Below are positions 1-12,895 of a stretch of 64,000 nt of DNA, piece after piece (the first letter of the stretch is position 1; each line of letters begins with the position of its first letter). The stretch is from Clarkia xantiana subsp. parviflora (taxonomy: Eukaryota > Streptophyta > Magnoliopsida > Myrtales > Onagraceae). Where the stretch lies: the NCBI GenBank assembly GCA_036873135.1, contig JAPTYO010000004.1:2042322-2106321 (forward strand), read 5' to 3'. Made by a program: the position numbers and the translations under genes. The notes beneath the pieces are model-generated. The model was not told the DNA's origin. It worked only from the letters and a program-made list of their open reading frames with translations, and made no database searches.

Positions 1-466
1 CTGACAGAGAGAATCAGTTGAGGCTGAAGCTACTGTTTATGGAAAAAGGGGTGTTTAAATATAGGACGGTGTCTTGTTTTTATACGTACGTAACTGCATG
101 TCGGGGGATTTTTATATTTTATTTACAGGTAATAATAAATAATAATAATAATAATATTAAGCTAGAAAATGGTGTTATTTGTATTGTAATGGCGGTAGCC
201 ACTCATTTGGAGAAGATGGAGAAAGAATAAAGTAAATGTATTAGTATAGTCTACTAGGTTAGCACTTCACTTGTAACTAATAAGTTACGGTTCAAATCAT
301 GTTGAGAAATCTGTAATGGACAAATATTTTATTCATATTTTAAATTTTACGAGCTGACTAGTTAAGTATAAATAAGAATTAATCTAGATATAAAGTAATT
401 AAACATGTTAAGGAAGCTGCACTTTTAGTATATATATATATATCATAACTTCATAAGATTACCCGT

Positions 467-551
467 GAGGACCAAGAAAAAAACAAAAATTAGTATGAGC
501 GAGGACCATGAAAAAAACAAAAATTAGTATGAGCGGGGACCAGGAAAAAAA
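467..551. repeat. 34-bp tandem repeat, about 2.5 copies
   Basis: The unit begins GAGGACCA(A/T)GAAAAAAACA and ends TTAGTATGAGC. Two nearly identical copies are followed by a shortened third with a GGGGACCAGG start. No coding potential is visible. Confidence 0.8.
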
Positions 552-1610
552 ATTAGTGCGAGGTCAGTATCAAAATGCATGAGCTGGACTCTACTGGTAG
601 TTAAAGTGGAAGTGTACAAGTGTGTTTATATAGTTAATTTTTTTTTTAAAAAAAAAAACCTATTATGCATTTTATATATTTTAGACGGTAATTTTATCAA
701 TTTTCATCACTAATAATTGTAATTAAGGTGGACGAAATAGGATGAAAATTAATTTTAAATATCTTAATAAAAATATGTCAATATATATTAACATACTAAT
801 CTTTTGGTAATTAATATTTAGAGATAGAAAAAAATATCATAATGCATAAGATAGAAATAATTTTAACATACTATTAATAAATTGTCACTTTTTATTGATA
901 TTATATATATGCTTTGTAGCGGACTAAGGACTAAGTCTAAGTAATAATTTATATCAAATATGGTTGTATTCCTTGTCCGTGATAATGAAGTGTGGTTAAA
1001 TTTGACTGGAAAGTGGTGCGAATATAGCATCTCGTGATAGAGGATTGGAAAGGTAATCAAACGGATTCCTTATCCTATCTCTATTACATAAGGACATCAT
1101 ACACGCACACGGTTCGACAATTTCTGTTCGATCACAATCCGACTGTATCTATTTTGTTAATTGCTCTGTAAGTTGTTAAAAATTATAGATCATGCCACAA
1201 TTAAACCGTGTTTTATTTCTTATATATTATTATTATTGAAAAAATATACTTTGAGATCGACTCGCTAACTATAATGGTTAACTTACAAAAATGTGAATTT
1301 TATGTAAAAAGTTGAAAATAGTTACTAATCAAACCTACGGCGCGTAACAAAACCTAAATAGTCAAGTAAGTGACACGTTAAAACGTTAAACCGTTTTGTT
1401 GAGTGTACAGTAAGTCTATTCCATGTAAATATTTTCTTAGGTTTTACTTATATTTTTGTATGTTTAAATTTCAGTTATAATTTTTTTTAAAATATTATCT
1501 TAATTAATTTTACTTATCAAATATTATATAAACAGTTTTATATTTTTTTTCCTATATAATATTTAGATAATAATCTAGTTGATTATAATATAAAAACACT
1601 TGTCGACTCA

Positions 1611-1876
1611 TTTATCCTCTAAGGTTCATAAGGTGATCAGGCCAAACTGTTCACTAAATTAATCTGTTTTTAGAAGAACAAAATCATACAATTATTTAAA
1701 CACAATTACCTCTAGGGTTCACCCGACCCAATAGGGTTTTAGAAAAAAAAATTATTTAAGCACATTTACCCTCTAGGGTTCACCCGGCCCAATAGGGTTT
1801 TAGAAGAAAAAAAACATGAAATTATTTAAACACGTTTACCCTATAAGGTTTACCCGACCCAATAGGATTTTAGAAA
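1611..1876. repeat. Imperfect tandem repeat, about 65-bp unit, 3-4 copies
   Basis: Each unit carries CCCTCTAGGGTTCACCCG, then CCCAATAGGGTTTTAGAA, then an A-rich stretch and TTATTTAAACAC. The first copy is diverged. Single related copies occur at about 21690-21735 (with TAGGGTTCACCGTGTCC and CAATAGTGTTTTAGAA) and, weakly, at about 15405-15440, so this is a dispersed repeat that was locally amplified. Confidence 0.75.
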
Positions 1877-2242
1877 AATGCGACAAAGCTACTGTAAATT
1901 ATTATCCATTAATTGTCTCGCTATAAACGTGACATTCTTACAGAATTAGTCGAATAAAAAAACGTGCTAACAAATAAGAAATACAAATATTTTTTGGGTA
2001 AGAAGAAATATATATAAATCAACTAAACTTAGAGTTAAAAAGAATTAGTGAAAAGAAACAATTAATACTTAAACATGTAAGATAATCACACGTGATGCAC
2101 TCCACAAAAATTTAGAATAAATGCTTATGTGTCACCTTGAAATTGGCTATATTTTTGCATTTTTAGGGGCCTCCTTACTATAGACGCACTTTTTAAATAA
2201 ATATATACGTCTAATTAATATATATATATATATAGTTAAGAT

Positions 2243-2650
2243 TATCCACAGTGGTATTACGTAAAGATTACGTAAACGTGGGTCCTACATGTTTATTTAA
2301 GTAAAGTAACAAAAACTATCTACAGTGGTTTTACATAGCATTCCTTAAATATGGGACCCACACGTAAATTTATGTTTTTACATAAAGCATTCCTTAAATT
2401 TAAGTAATGCACTATGTATTACGTAACCAATTTTTTATTATAAATTAATTCATTTTATAATTAATGTTAATATCTTATTGATGGTTGTTGGAAAATTTAA
2501 TAATAAAATATATTTAAGGAATATGTTTAAGTAATACGATTGCAGAGAAAATATTTTTTACGTGTGTCTTAACTTTACGTATTACTTAGAGTGTACATAA
2601 ATGTCTACGTGGCAACTTTAAAGAATACAATTTATGTAAAACCGTGGATG
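2243..2650. mobile_element. Possible degraded MITE
   Basis: The left end (GATTATCCACAGTGGTATTA) and the reverse complement of the right end (GCATCCACGGTTTTACATAA) are related. The inside repeats CTACAGTGGTTTTA and TCCTTAAAT motifs in both orientations. No clean target-site duplication was found, so the limits are approximate. Confidence 0.35.
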
Positions 2651-3098
2651 CGAAAAAGACTTTCCATTATGGGACTCTATAGGCCCGGCAAGCAAATAAG
2701 AGTGGACGGGATGTAGACAATAAATAATTAATGGGAGTCACCGTCCCATTACTTCTATATATATGCACCATCAGCCCTTTTGACAAAAATAATATTTATT
2801 GAAGTAAAACTTTGAAAGAAGTGGTAATGTCAGTTATTATCGAACTGCTAAACTATTATTTCTAAACATTAAAATTATTGATTACATCAGGTATTACTAT
2901 CTAAACTAATTGAGCAGAAATATATTTTGTTAAAAATATCATAAATTATCATAACTTTACACGTAAAAGAAGAAAAATCCTGAAAAGATAGTACCTTAAC
3001 CTTAATTAATTTATAGGGCCCCGATAATATAGATGTAATTGTTTGGATGCAATTATTTGTAATTGTTAATCTCTTGTGACGTTGAAGGGCGTGTGAAA

Positions 3099-3099
<1 letters not shown>

Positions 3100-3167
<68 letters not shown>
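3100..3167. repeat. (AT)n microsatellite
   Basis: An uninterrupted AT dinucleotide run of about 67 bp in a gene-free stretch; likely length-polymorphic. Similar runs lie at 5149-5203, 49536-49569 and 49618-49652. Confidence 0.95.
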
Positions 3168-3168
<1 letters not shown>

Positions 3169-4257
3169 TGTGACTTAAATTTACAAGATATAATAAGATA
3201 ATAAACAAAATAATGCAAGATATATTATTATATTGGAAAAATCTTATTGGAGTTGCAAGTTATTGCATCTGGTATCATGTCACTTATTCACGCGAGAATC
3301 TATTCACGTTTAAAATATCATTAGTTTATATTTTGTGTGTAAATTTATTATTATTTAATAATTTATTGCGATGTAGTATATGTAAATTAGAATTAAATCA
3401 TGTTATTTAAAATGTATTTACCGTGAAAATTCTGTTTGTAAATTGAAATACTGTAGAAATAATTCGGATCCTATAATTAATAAAATTAATAACAAATATT
3501 ATTTAATAATTTAAAAAAATAAATAAATTATGAAACTTAAGATTATATAGTATTATTAATTTTAATGGTGCATTTTAAATATTAAAATTATTAGTTATAC
3601 CATGATGTGGCGTAATACTAGTAATAAAATTATAATAGACTCCGTTGATTAACCCAATCATCTTTTATAGCAGTCTTTCATTTGTTTTTTTATGCATAAT
3701 AATTGCGATTGCTTAACATAAAGATAAGATTGTGTGTCCCTTTTTGGCTATATATATATATATAGGTGTTAAATAATTGTAATAAATATAAAATATTGGC
3801 ATGTAAGCTACAAGAAGGAATGGTGCTCAAATCTCGATGGCCAATAATGTATAAGGGCTCAAGCTCGGCTCGATTTGATAATTAGTAAATTTGTATTTCG
3901 GCTCAAAATAAATTATTTTCCATTTGAAACTGAATTTTGGATCTTGGATTGGATGACAGACAATTGACATCCACTTCTTGCAATGCAAACGCAAGAATCT
4001 TTTATTAGCAAAATGATTGGGCCATTATTTGGATCAGTATTAGTTTTGAGTATACAAAGTTGGCCCAACAGGCCCAAAAAACAAAGCCATAGGCTTTGGG
4101 TTACAAAAGTGAGGCCCGAACTGTTTCCAGCATGAATATTCGGCTAGGCTCAGATGAGCTTGCTACTTAGCCCAATGGGCTCAATGGCCTACAAACCCGG
4201 TCCAAAACACTAAACTTCCTATCAGAGTAGAATATGAGGAGAGCATTTACTTTTACG

Positions 4258-4400
4258 GAAAATTGTTCATGACCAGCATTTTACCCCTTACGGAATGACC
4301 CGGTGCGAGTGAGGATTAGTCTAGGTGTGGAGCAAACATGCTACGGGTGCTGCCCTCCCGATGAGGGCCCCCCTAGGACCACCCCGCGGGAAACAAAAAA
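4258..4400 (+). mobile_element. SINE-like repeat, 3' portion
   Basis: The segment reads CATGACCAGCATTTTACCCC, a spacer, then CCGGTGCGAGTGAGGATTAG and GGTGTGGAGCAAACATGCTA. The same order recurs, diverged, at 14364-14452 and 18130-18195 (+) and in 38640-38890 (- strand). The copy at 35764-35885 begins upstream with a tRNA-like B box and runs into the start of this segment. Family assignment is by shared sequence only. Confidence 0.5.
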
Positions 4401-5144
4401 AAAATTACTTTTACGGTATATATATATATGGTTTGGCATGGAATTGGTCTGGTCGGACCGGAACTTTTTAATTCCGGTCGATAGTGGATTTGTTTTTTTT
4501 TTCGGATTTATCCTTAAGAACGGTATGTTTAGGTCTGTTTTATAAAAAAAAAAAAAAAAAACATCGAATCGGCTTTGATTGAGTCGGCCGGATCGATTTT
4601 AATGTTCAACCCTAATACGTTGATCCGGTATAACTGGAAATTATTCTAAACGTGAAATAAGTATGCTATGAGTGTTTTTACGCCCGTGGGAACATATGAG
4701 GGGAGTAGAAAATGTCTTCATGATAAGAAAGTGTATATTTGGCAAAAACATAAAAATAAAAAACAGAGTGTATTTAGTATTTACCCTGCATGATTCATGT
4801 ACTTTTGTTAGATATCTGATAAATATTGGATTCAATCATACTATCATAAAGGAGTTGGGACCCAAGAAGATCAAGATAAACTAACTCTGTTTTGCATTGA
4901 AGTTGAGTAGTTGGCTAGTAGCTTCCTCCACTATTAATTTAATTTATTTTTCAACTTCAATGCCCTATAACTTAACTATACACCAATAATACACCCAAAA
5001 AATATACACCAATATGGCTAAATTAGTGTCGATTCTAGGACACATTTACTTTTATTTATTTTTTACTAAGTAGGCACTGAAGTATTTACTTAAATTTAAC
5101 GATTGAAAAATCAACTGATATTTCAATCAGCATTATTTTAGCTG

Positions 5145-5148
<4 letters not shown>

Positions 5149-5203
<55 letters not shown>
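5149..5203. repeat. (AT)n microsatellite
   Basis: A pure AT dinucleotide run of about 55 bp in AT-rich non-coding sequence. Confidence 0.95.
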
Positions 5204-5206
<3 letters not shown>

Positions 5207-7124
5207 ATAATAATAGTAAAATAAATCAAATAACAATTTGACTAAATGTATGACTAAATAGTGTCGATTAAAATTATAATCGATTGAATAATATTACACA
5301 TCGAGTTATGTGTAGAACAGATTTAAACTAGCCTTTATACAAATTTAAAGGCTGAGAATTAATTGATCAAATTTTCAGCCGACACTATGCTATATATAGA
5401 ATAATACAATAACCATTATTAACGGTAAAATAAAAACAAATAACGATTTGACCGAGATCCTTCTATATACACATACTTGTCAGTTGTCAGTTTATCTCTC
5501 CCATCGATTTTATTTTTAGCTGCAAGTACTTTTTTTTAGCATAATAAATAATTAAATATATATTTGTCACAAAAAATAACTGGCTTTTTTTTTTAGTTTC
5601 CACAAAAATAATAATAGTTGCGCTTTTAGTTATAATGATTACAAAAAAAAAAATAACTGGCTAATAGTTGCACTTTTAGATTCGTTCTGCTATTGTAATT
5701 ATAATAGCCGATATTTGACTTGGATCAAGTCAGTAAGACTGTTCATATTTACATTTTTTTTTTTTTGTGAACACCATATTTACATATGATTAAGTATAAT
5801 AATTGTATATAAATATATATATTGTTGATGCAATGACACCATGGTTAATTAATTGGGAGATCAGCAACTACTGCCAAAAAAAAGAAGATGAAATCATTAA
5901 ATTACATAATAGTATAAAATAATAATAATAGAATAAATAATAAATATTCAAATACAATAAACAATATCAATTATAAATTTTGGATTCATGTCTATGAAAC
6001 CAACCCCCATCTAACCCACCTCTCATCTACCAGTCTAGCTAGCTAATCCTACTAAGAGGTCTAAAAGTGTGTGAGTTAATTATTTTTTGCGATAGTTACA
6101 AAACCAACCATTATATATACTTTCTTATTACTCTCTTTTTTTAAAGGAAAAAAATACACATAAGTACAATATCTCAACTATGGACTTGTTGTATTGTTTT
6201 TATTTATGCATACTGTTTAGAGTCATCAAAAGAACAACGACCGTATTATACTTACTTCACATCTAATAGAATAATATTCATTTGCATTGGATTACCTGTA
6301 AAGAGTAATATGACTATATTTTTTGAAAAAAAATTATGTGAATTTCTAATTAAAAAAATCTGATTAAGAAATGAAGTATAAACCAGTTATATGATTTTAT
6401 TTATTGTAGTTGAATGTGAAGAAAGAGAAACTGCATTCTTTAATATAAATAATAAATATTATTGTTACTTTTTTTGTATTATTATTATTATTATTATTAG
6501 TTGTTACTGAGATTGTGCTTAGATGCTGTTTTATAAAAGAAAGAAAATTCAAGTTAACTAAATAGTTGGTTATTATTCTATGATATTACATTACAATAAT
6601 TGATTTTTCTGATTTAAAAATGTAAGCAGCAATTTTTCGAAGAGGTGACATAGTGGGTTTGAATTTATTTATTCATGCAAATACCATGTTTCCTATATAT
6701 ATATTTTTTATTGCTTAGTCAGTTGATTTATTCGTTTGGGCAATGAAAATAAATGAATTAGGAGTAGCAACATGGAACCTATTTCCTACATAATATTTAA
6801 TTTATTTTCAGTTGATTACCTTAAAATTTCATTAAAAAAAAGATTACTTTAAAAGAAACAAATCTTAAGCCATATATGTAAAGAAGCATAAATAATCAGC
6901 CTTTTGAATGTTACATATATATTTATGGCCAGCGACATATATCAGTCGCGTAGCTATCAATCAATCTACGTGAAGATTGATCTCCATTCATGGCGCCATT
7001 AATTCCGAAAACCAACATTTCCCTTCTTTCTGTAAATGGGACGATTATGACTTTTTTTCTTAATTTATAATTGATACCCGAATAGACTAAACCAGTAACC
7101 ATAGTATAATATAAAGAAAATAAC

Positions 7125-7588
7125 ATATTTAATGTCTCAGATTTACCATATTTGTCAGTTTGGTGTTTAATAATTAAGTTGTTAATATTTGACAGGTTTC
7201 AATTTTATTGCAAATTGATTTTCCGTCCAATTTTTGGGTTAACTTTAACATATTAAAATGAAAAGACAATTTTGCTCCTTATATTTTTTTTTCCAAAGTC
7301 GCCCGTCTGATTTCGGACACCCACCTCAGATCCCGAGATGGCCACCTCTGATTCCGGCCACCCACCTCTGATTCTGGGTTGACCCGATTTAGGCGATTCC
7401 GAGCATTTTGGGGGTAATTTTGGAATTTGAAATTTATTCGGTTATGTGACCAGCACATGGCCTGTTTCTAGTTAAATTTAACCTTAAAATTTGATGAAGA
7501 CGCCAAATAGCAATAAAATTGAAACCTAAGACAAAAAAGTAACAATTTAACCTAAGACACCAAATTAGGCAAACTTAAAATGCTAAAT
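7125..7588. mobile_element. Mutator-type foldback MITE, degraded copy
   Basis: The ends are imperfect inverted repeats (TTTGTCAGTTTGGTGTTTAA on the left; CACCAAATTAGGCAAAC on the right). The centre is GC-rich, with repeats of GATTCCGGCCACCCACCTCT type. The end and core style matches copies at 13231, 54845 and 63388, which have 9-bp duplications. None was found here, so this copy is older or its limits are misplaced. Confidence 0.55.
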
Positions 7589-8811
7589 AATTTTTTTTCT
7601 ATAATATATATACATACACATCGATGTTCATCAGTAAGAATTGAAGTATGATTAAATAATTATACTGTAACAAAATTTTAGGGAAGCAAATGTTGAGGGG
7701 TAATTGGTATCCTTGCCCTTCATAGCTTTGTCTATGTATACACGACAAAAGGTATATATATATAACAAGTACAATTTACTATTTATACACATGTCCATAC
7801 CCAGTTATTGATAGTCTTTATTATTACCGTATTATTATCTACATTTACAGTCAACTATATGTTAGTTAAACCATAAACCTAAGAAAAATGATAAAGATTC
7901 CAAGAATTGAAGTCCAAACAGCCTCCGTCCGTTTGTGTCTTTGAATATATCATTATATGACAAAAATTACAATGTATATACCTCCATCTTACTGTCGGAG
8001 TTTCTCGGATGTTGGAATTCGGAGATTGTACTTATATCACAACTCTAAACATAATTATGCGGTTGTTACTGTTTATAATTTGTCCATTTTTCTATAATCA
8101 GTACATTAATTTTATTTATCTTCTAATAAAAGAAGAATAAACGTATTTTGATTAAAAGTTTAGATTATAAGTGAGCATATAAATAAGAAAGTTCATATAT
8201 CCAGCCAAAAAATTTAAGTTAACGTGTTATAAGTCTTTCGTATTTATATACTACATTATTATTTATAACTACATTATTATAGTCGATGTGAGATACACAC
8301 TCTACATACTCATATTATACTATAACATTCACGTGCTTGTATTTCGTTTAGTTGAGTCTTCAGAGATTTTTTCTTCTTTTATTTGAAATTGGACTTGTCG
8401 AACCAATTCTTAGATCATTTTTTTTTTAATTTCTTTTAAAGTCAACCGTGTGACTCCTAAAATTATTGGTTAACCATTTGAATTCTGATACCATCTAAAA
8501 GTTTATAGTGTAAGAGCATATAGGCAATACAACTCGTATATATACAATTTAAAAGTCTAAGCACGTTAATAAGTTGTTAGTTTTTCATACTTAGGAGACA
8601 AACATACGATATATACACTCATATCATCATACATTAAAGATGCACGACGTCAAATCTTGGGAGCTGCAGTCACGTTACTGTTTTTTTTTTTTTGGCCAAA
8701 CGCGTTATCGTTGGTAAGCATATAAATTTGGAGTGGTTTTGGGACTTTTCAAAGTCTTTTGACTCCTCCATGCTTTTGAAAAGTCATTCCTAATCGATAC
8801 CCCATATTTAT

Positions 8812-8876
8812 TCTATATATATAGTTTATTAGTTTATACTTTATATTTACAATCTCTCTCTCTCTCTCTCTCTCTC
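8812..8876 (+). promoter_or_regulatory. TATA-like core promoter and CT-repeat leader of the WSD1-like gene
   Basis: CTATATATATAG at about 8812 is a plausible TATA box 65 bp before the start codon. Directly before the ATG lies an uninterrupted CT dinucleotide run (about 8852-8875) with no spacer. Further upstream, 8738-8783 contains GACTTTTCAAAGTC and CTTTTGAAAAGTC in inverted arrangement around a TTGAC W-box core. Function is inferred from position alone. Confidence 0.5.
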
Positions 8877-11845
8877 ATGGCAACTGAATGTAATGAGGTC
8901 GAGAGAGACGTTGAAGAGGGTTCTGCCGCCGCCGCCGCCGGAGATGTAGCCAACGGGAAGATATCAAGGAAGAAGCTGAGCCCGGCGGCTCGTCTGTTCC
9001 ACGCGCCTAAGTTCAACTGCAACATACTAGCAATCTTAGGGTGCAAGACAAGTGTAAACCTTAAACTCATCAAGTTGGGCCTGTCCGAGACTCTCATCCA
9101 TCACCCTCGTTTCTCAAGCAAGATGGTATCTACCTACTTTTTACCCTCTTTTTTTTCTCGTTTCTCAACTAGTCTTTTTGCCAGGATCTCAAGTCCCTTC
9201 TACTTTCTCTTCTGTCTTTTTAGTTTATTTATTTATATATTATAATAATAAAGTTATAACTAAAAGCTATTTTTAATGTGGTATCTTCAATGGAATTTGA
9301 GCTTAATTATTCTTAAAAAATGCAATTTTACCCATCCGTCAAATCATACTTATATTATGACCCTTCTACTTTTTATTATTAAACTGCATGTAATCTTTTA
9401 TTATTTGTTGGCGAGGACTTCATCTTCAACCTTTAATAAATTAGATTAAAATCGTTATCAACGAGTTCATAAGAAGTGGTCCGATTTTTTTTATTAAGTT
9501 TAAACCCTTTTAATGCTTTAAAAATGAAAAAAAATATATATTCATCTTCTTAATGTAGACACTTGTATCGCCACCAGAACAACTATGATCGTCACTTTAC
9601 CACTTAACAGACGGATAGATATATATATATATATATATAAACAAAAAAGGAAAGATGAAACATCTCCAATTTACCAAAAATACAAACATCTCCAACTTTC
9701 TTGAACATATAATGGTCAAGAAGCAACAAAGTTGCACTTTAAACTTTGACAGCTTTACAAATGTAGCCCTACTACTTCTAAATCCTACCATTCAAGTACG
9801 TCTAGTTTGCTTACAATGTAGTAACACTTTTTTTTTTTTTTTTGGCAAAGAATGTAGTAACACTAACTAACTGTAAGTTGTACACAACTAGGTGGGGGAT
9901 TTTAAGAGAAGCGGAAAAATGAAGTGGGTTTCTACAACAGTGAACTTAGATGACCACATCATCGTCCCGGACATTGACCCGAACCAGGAATCGCCAGACC
10001 GGTTCGTCGAGGACTACATCTCATACATTACGACAACCCCTCTCGACATGTCCCGGCCCTTGTGGGAGCTCCACCTCCTAAACATCAAAACCTCCGATGC
10101 CGAGTCGATCGGGGTTTTCCGAATCCACCACTCGATGGGGGACGGTGCATCCCTAATGTCCCTTTTACTTGCGTGCACCCGGAAGACGTCCGACCCAGAA
10201 GCGCTCCCGACCGTGCCTGAGCAGAAGCGGGCCGGGACTCGGGGCGGGTCGGGTTCGAGCGGTCTCTGGTGGTTCGTGATGTCGTTTTTTATGGTTTTGA
10301 GGATGATTTGGAACACGCTTGTCGATCTTGCCGTGTTTGTTGGGACGCTATGTTTCCTAAGAGACACCGAGACCCCGATCAAAGGGAAGCCCGGGGTCGG
10401 GGAGAAGACGAAGCGGTTTGTGCACCGGATCGTTAGCCTCGACGATATAAAGCTGGTGAAAAATGATCTTCATACGGTAATTATTCGACGAAACTTAATC
10501 AAATTTCTGTAAATTGGGAAACTAATGGGGAAATTTAGTTATGAGTTTCATGAAATAGACTCATCTCTAGCATGATTCTACTTCATTGTGTGTATTAGAC
10601 TATCAATGATGTGCTATTAGGTGTGACCCAAGCCGGACTTTCGAGGTACGTAAATCGCATATACGGTAAGTCCATCCGATTCCTGCTTTGTAAACTTTGT
10701 TTTCGATGTTCGATCCCGGATTAGTCTAATCCATTTCACTACTCAGCTACCGATGCGAACAACGAAGAACACAATAATAAACCTCGGTTTCGGAAACATA
10801 TGCGCCTCAACGCGGCTATACTCGTCAATCTTAGACCGGCTGCTGGAATCCAGGTGAATTTCATTTACGATACGTTATAACACAACTAGAAAACTAACAT
10901 GCCATGGCACAATTTGTATAAAATGCGTAAAATATTATGTCACGGTCGATAAAAGCGAATCGACAAGCCCTAGTTCTAGCCTTTTTTTCTCAAGAACACG
11001 ATCGTATGTGGTTATCGAACAGGCTTTGAGTGATATGATGATTAAGAAATCGAAGACGAGATGGGGGAATTGGATAGGATACATCCTACTTCCCTTCTCA
11101 ATTACGCCTCAAGACGACCCGTTAGAGTACGTTCGCCAAGCTAAAGCCAACATCGATCGGAAAAAGCTCTCTCTAGAAGCCGTTATCACATTCGCAACTG
11201 CGCAAATCCTTCTCAAGATCTTCGGTGCCAAGGTAACTAGCAAATATCGAATTAATTAGTACAGTTTAGTCAAGTGACCAGTCTGAAATTTCACAGTTTT
11301 GCATACTAAACCTCACTTTACAAACTTCTCCATACACGTAGTTCGGGGGCGTAATAGCGCATAGAATTCTCATGCATACGACCTTGGCATTCTCGAACGT
11401 GGTCGGTCCGCTCGAGGAAATAAACTTTTACGGACATCCGATTGCGTACCTTGTACCTAGTGTGTACGGCCATCCTCAGGTTAAACCCTAAACCCTGGAA
11501 CCTAAACAATTTACGATGTACGAATATATACGCATTTACCTATATAATTTTTTTGCGATATGTTCGTAGGCGATAACGATACATTTCCAAAGCTATGTGG
11601 ATAAGATGATCATATCTTTAGGCGTGGACCCGGATGTGGTTCCGGACCCGTACCTTCTATGTGATGATCTTGAGGAGTCTCTTAAAATGATTAAGGCTGC
11701 CGTGGTTGCAAAAGGGTCCGTGATGGTTCGAGTCGTTGAGCCATTGACGGGATCGAGTTCAAGGGGTCGGGTTTCCGATGAAGTTGCGAGTGAGAAGAGT
11801 AAGGAAGCTAAGGCAAATGAATTAGCTATAGAAGTTGTGAAATAG
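8877..11845 (+). CDS. Wax ester synthase/diacylglycerol O-acyltransferase (WSD1-like)
   Basis: The likely product transfers an acyl group from acyl-CoA to a fatty alcohol or diacylglycerol, making wax esters or triacylglycerol at the endoplasmic reticulum. Seven exons: 8877-9125, 9892-10476, 10599-10665, 10747-10853, 11023-11232, 11342-11479 and 11570-11845, all GT/AG, joining in frame to about 543 residues. The acyltransferase domain begins near residue 35 (LSPAARLFHAPKFNC); PLWELH precedes the catalytic HHSMGDG at 162-168. A hydrophobic segment at about 207-239 (GLWWFVMSFFMVLR onward) is the expected membrane helix. The C-terminal DUF1298-type domain holds TTLAFSNVVGPLEEI and VPDPYLLCDDLEESL. 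The N-terminus has an Ala run (GSAAAAAG) and the C-terminus a charged 40-residue tail, neither conserved in the family as I know it. The ATG at 8877 is chosen because it directly precedes the domain in frame. Substrate preference cannot be read from sequence. Confidence 0.9.
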
Positions 11846-12895
11846 ATACATTCAAGTTTAAACTGCCTAATTGTTTGTGGCAGAGATTGTTATAATATAA
11901 GTTATTCATTCGAATAGGTATTGTTTCTACTACTACTAACTATTAGTATGTTTCTTGTTACTTCACTCAATCATAGCAATTCCCCCACCCACCCCAAATG
12001 AATACACTTTAAAAAATGGGTGGGTTAAAATTTCCTATAATCTAAATACTTAGCTGAATTGCAGTCGACTGTAATTACAGTCGAATTTATAATTGTTAAA
12101 TATGAGAAAGAATATATCAGATTTCTTGAAAGATCAGATTTCACTTGTTACTCGAATACCGATATATATAATCCAACGAGTAGAAATTCAACTATATTAA
12201 CAATCAACTACAATTTATTTTAACAGAAATTCAATTTTTTTCTTGTTGGGTCTCTTTGGACACCACATTTAAAGTAGGTGGACACATTGAAGTGGAAGTC
12301 TCATAATGATGCAATTGAAGTCCAACAATACATACACAAATAAGTGGAGCTTGATTCTCACAGGCCACAACCAACCTAATCCCATCCCATAAATGTAGGA
12401 ACTGTGCACATTCTCTTATACTTCGACACGTGTCTATAAGTGCCAAATGGGCCAAAGATGGGCCCTACAGTGTAGTGTCCTTTACCGGAGCAGGCCCGTA
12501 TAATTGGGACACCCTCATGAAGATGTTTCTAGAAATTGGTTAGTCCATTCAATCGGATGGTGGCTAACCATATAACGGTTTAATACTTTACCGATTAAAT
12601 AGATGTATTGTTAGGTTTAAATGTAATTGAGTTTTAAAAATGAAAAATATTTATAATTAGAACTTTGGATGAAGTTAGACTGTTAGAGTTTCTGTTTCAA
12701 GGTAAGAATTGAGTTATGATTAAATAATTAGTATAAAAGAATTCCTTTTTAGGGCAAATTAAGAATTTAAATGGTCAAATTGATTACAATTATACATTTT
12801 TTTTAGTAAAAATTGCAGTCACAAAAAATTGATGGGGGAGGAGATTGCCCCCTCGTCTCAATGTAGCTTCGTCTTGGTTAGTATTTTACCTTCTA

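Larger units (their letters stand above)
1..8800. other. Intergenic region, no supported gene
   Basis: No open frame here resembles a known protein, and the short ORFs lie in AT-rich sequence. Contents that can be named are a 34-bp tandem repeat (467-551), a roughly 65-bp tandem repeat (1611-1876), a possible degraded inverted-repeat element (about 2243-2650), two long AT dinucleotide runs, a SINE-like 3' segment (4258-4400) and a Mutator-type foldback copy (about 7125-7588). A stretch at 3960-4210 is rich in GGCCCA words but has no frame. A short inverted repeat pairs 4893-4905 with 4951-4964. The final 100 bp before 8877 form the promoter side of the WSD1-like gene. Confidence 0.7.

Noticed and set aside
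4410..4620. Possible hAT MITE with CCGGTTCGG-like words
   Set aside because: The ends do not pair convincingly and no 8-bp duplication was found.
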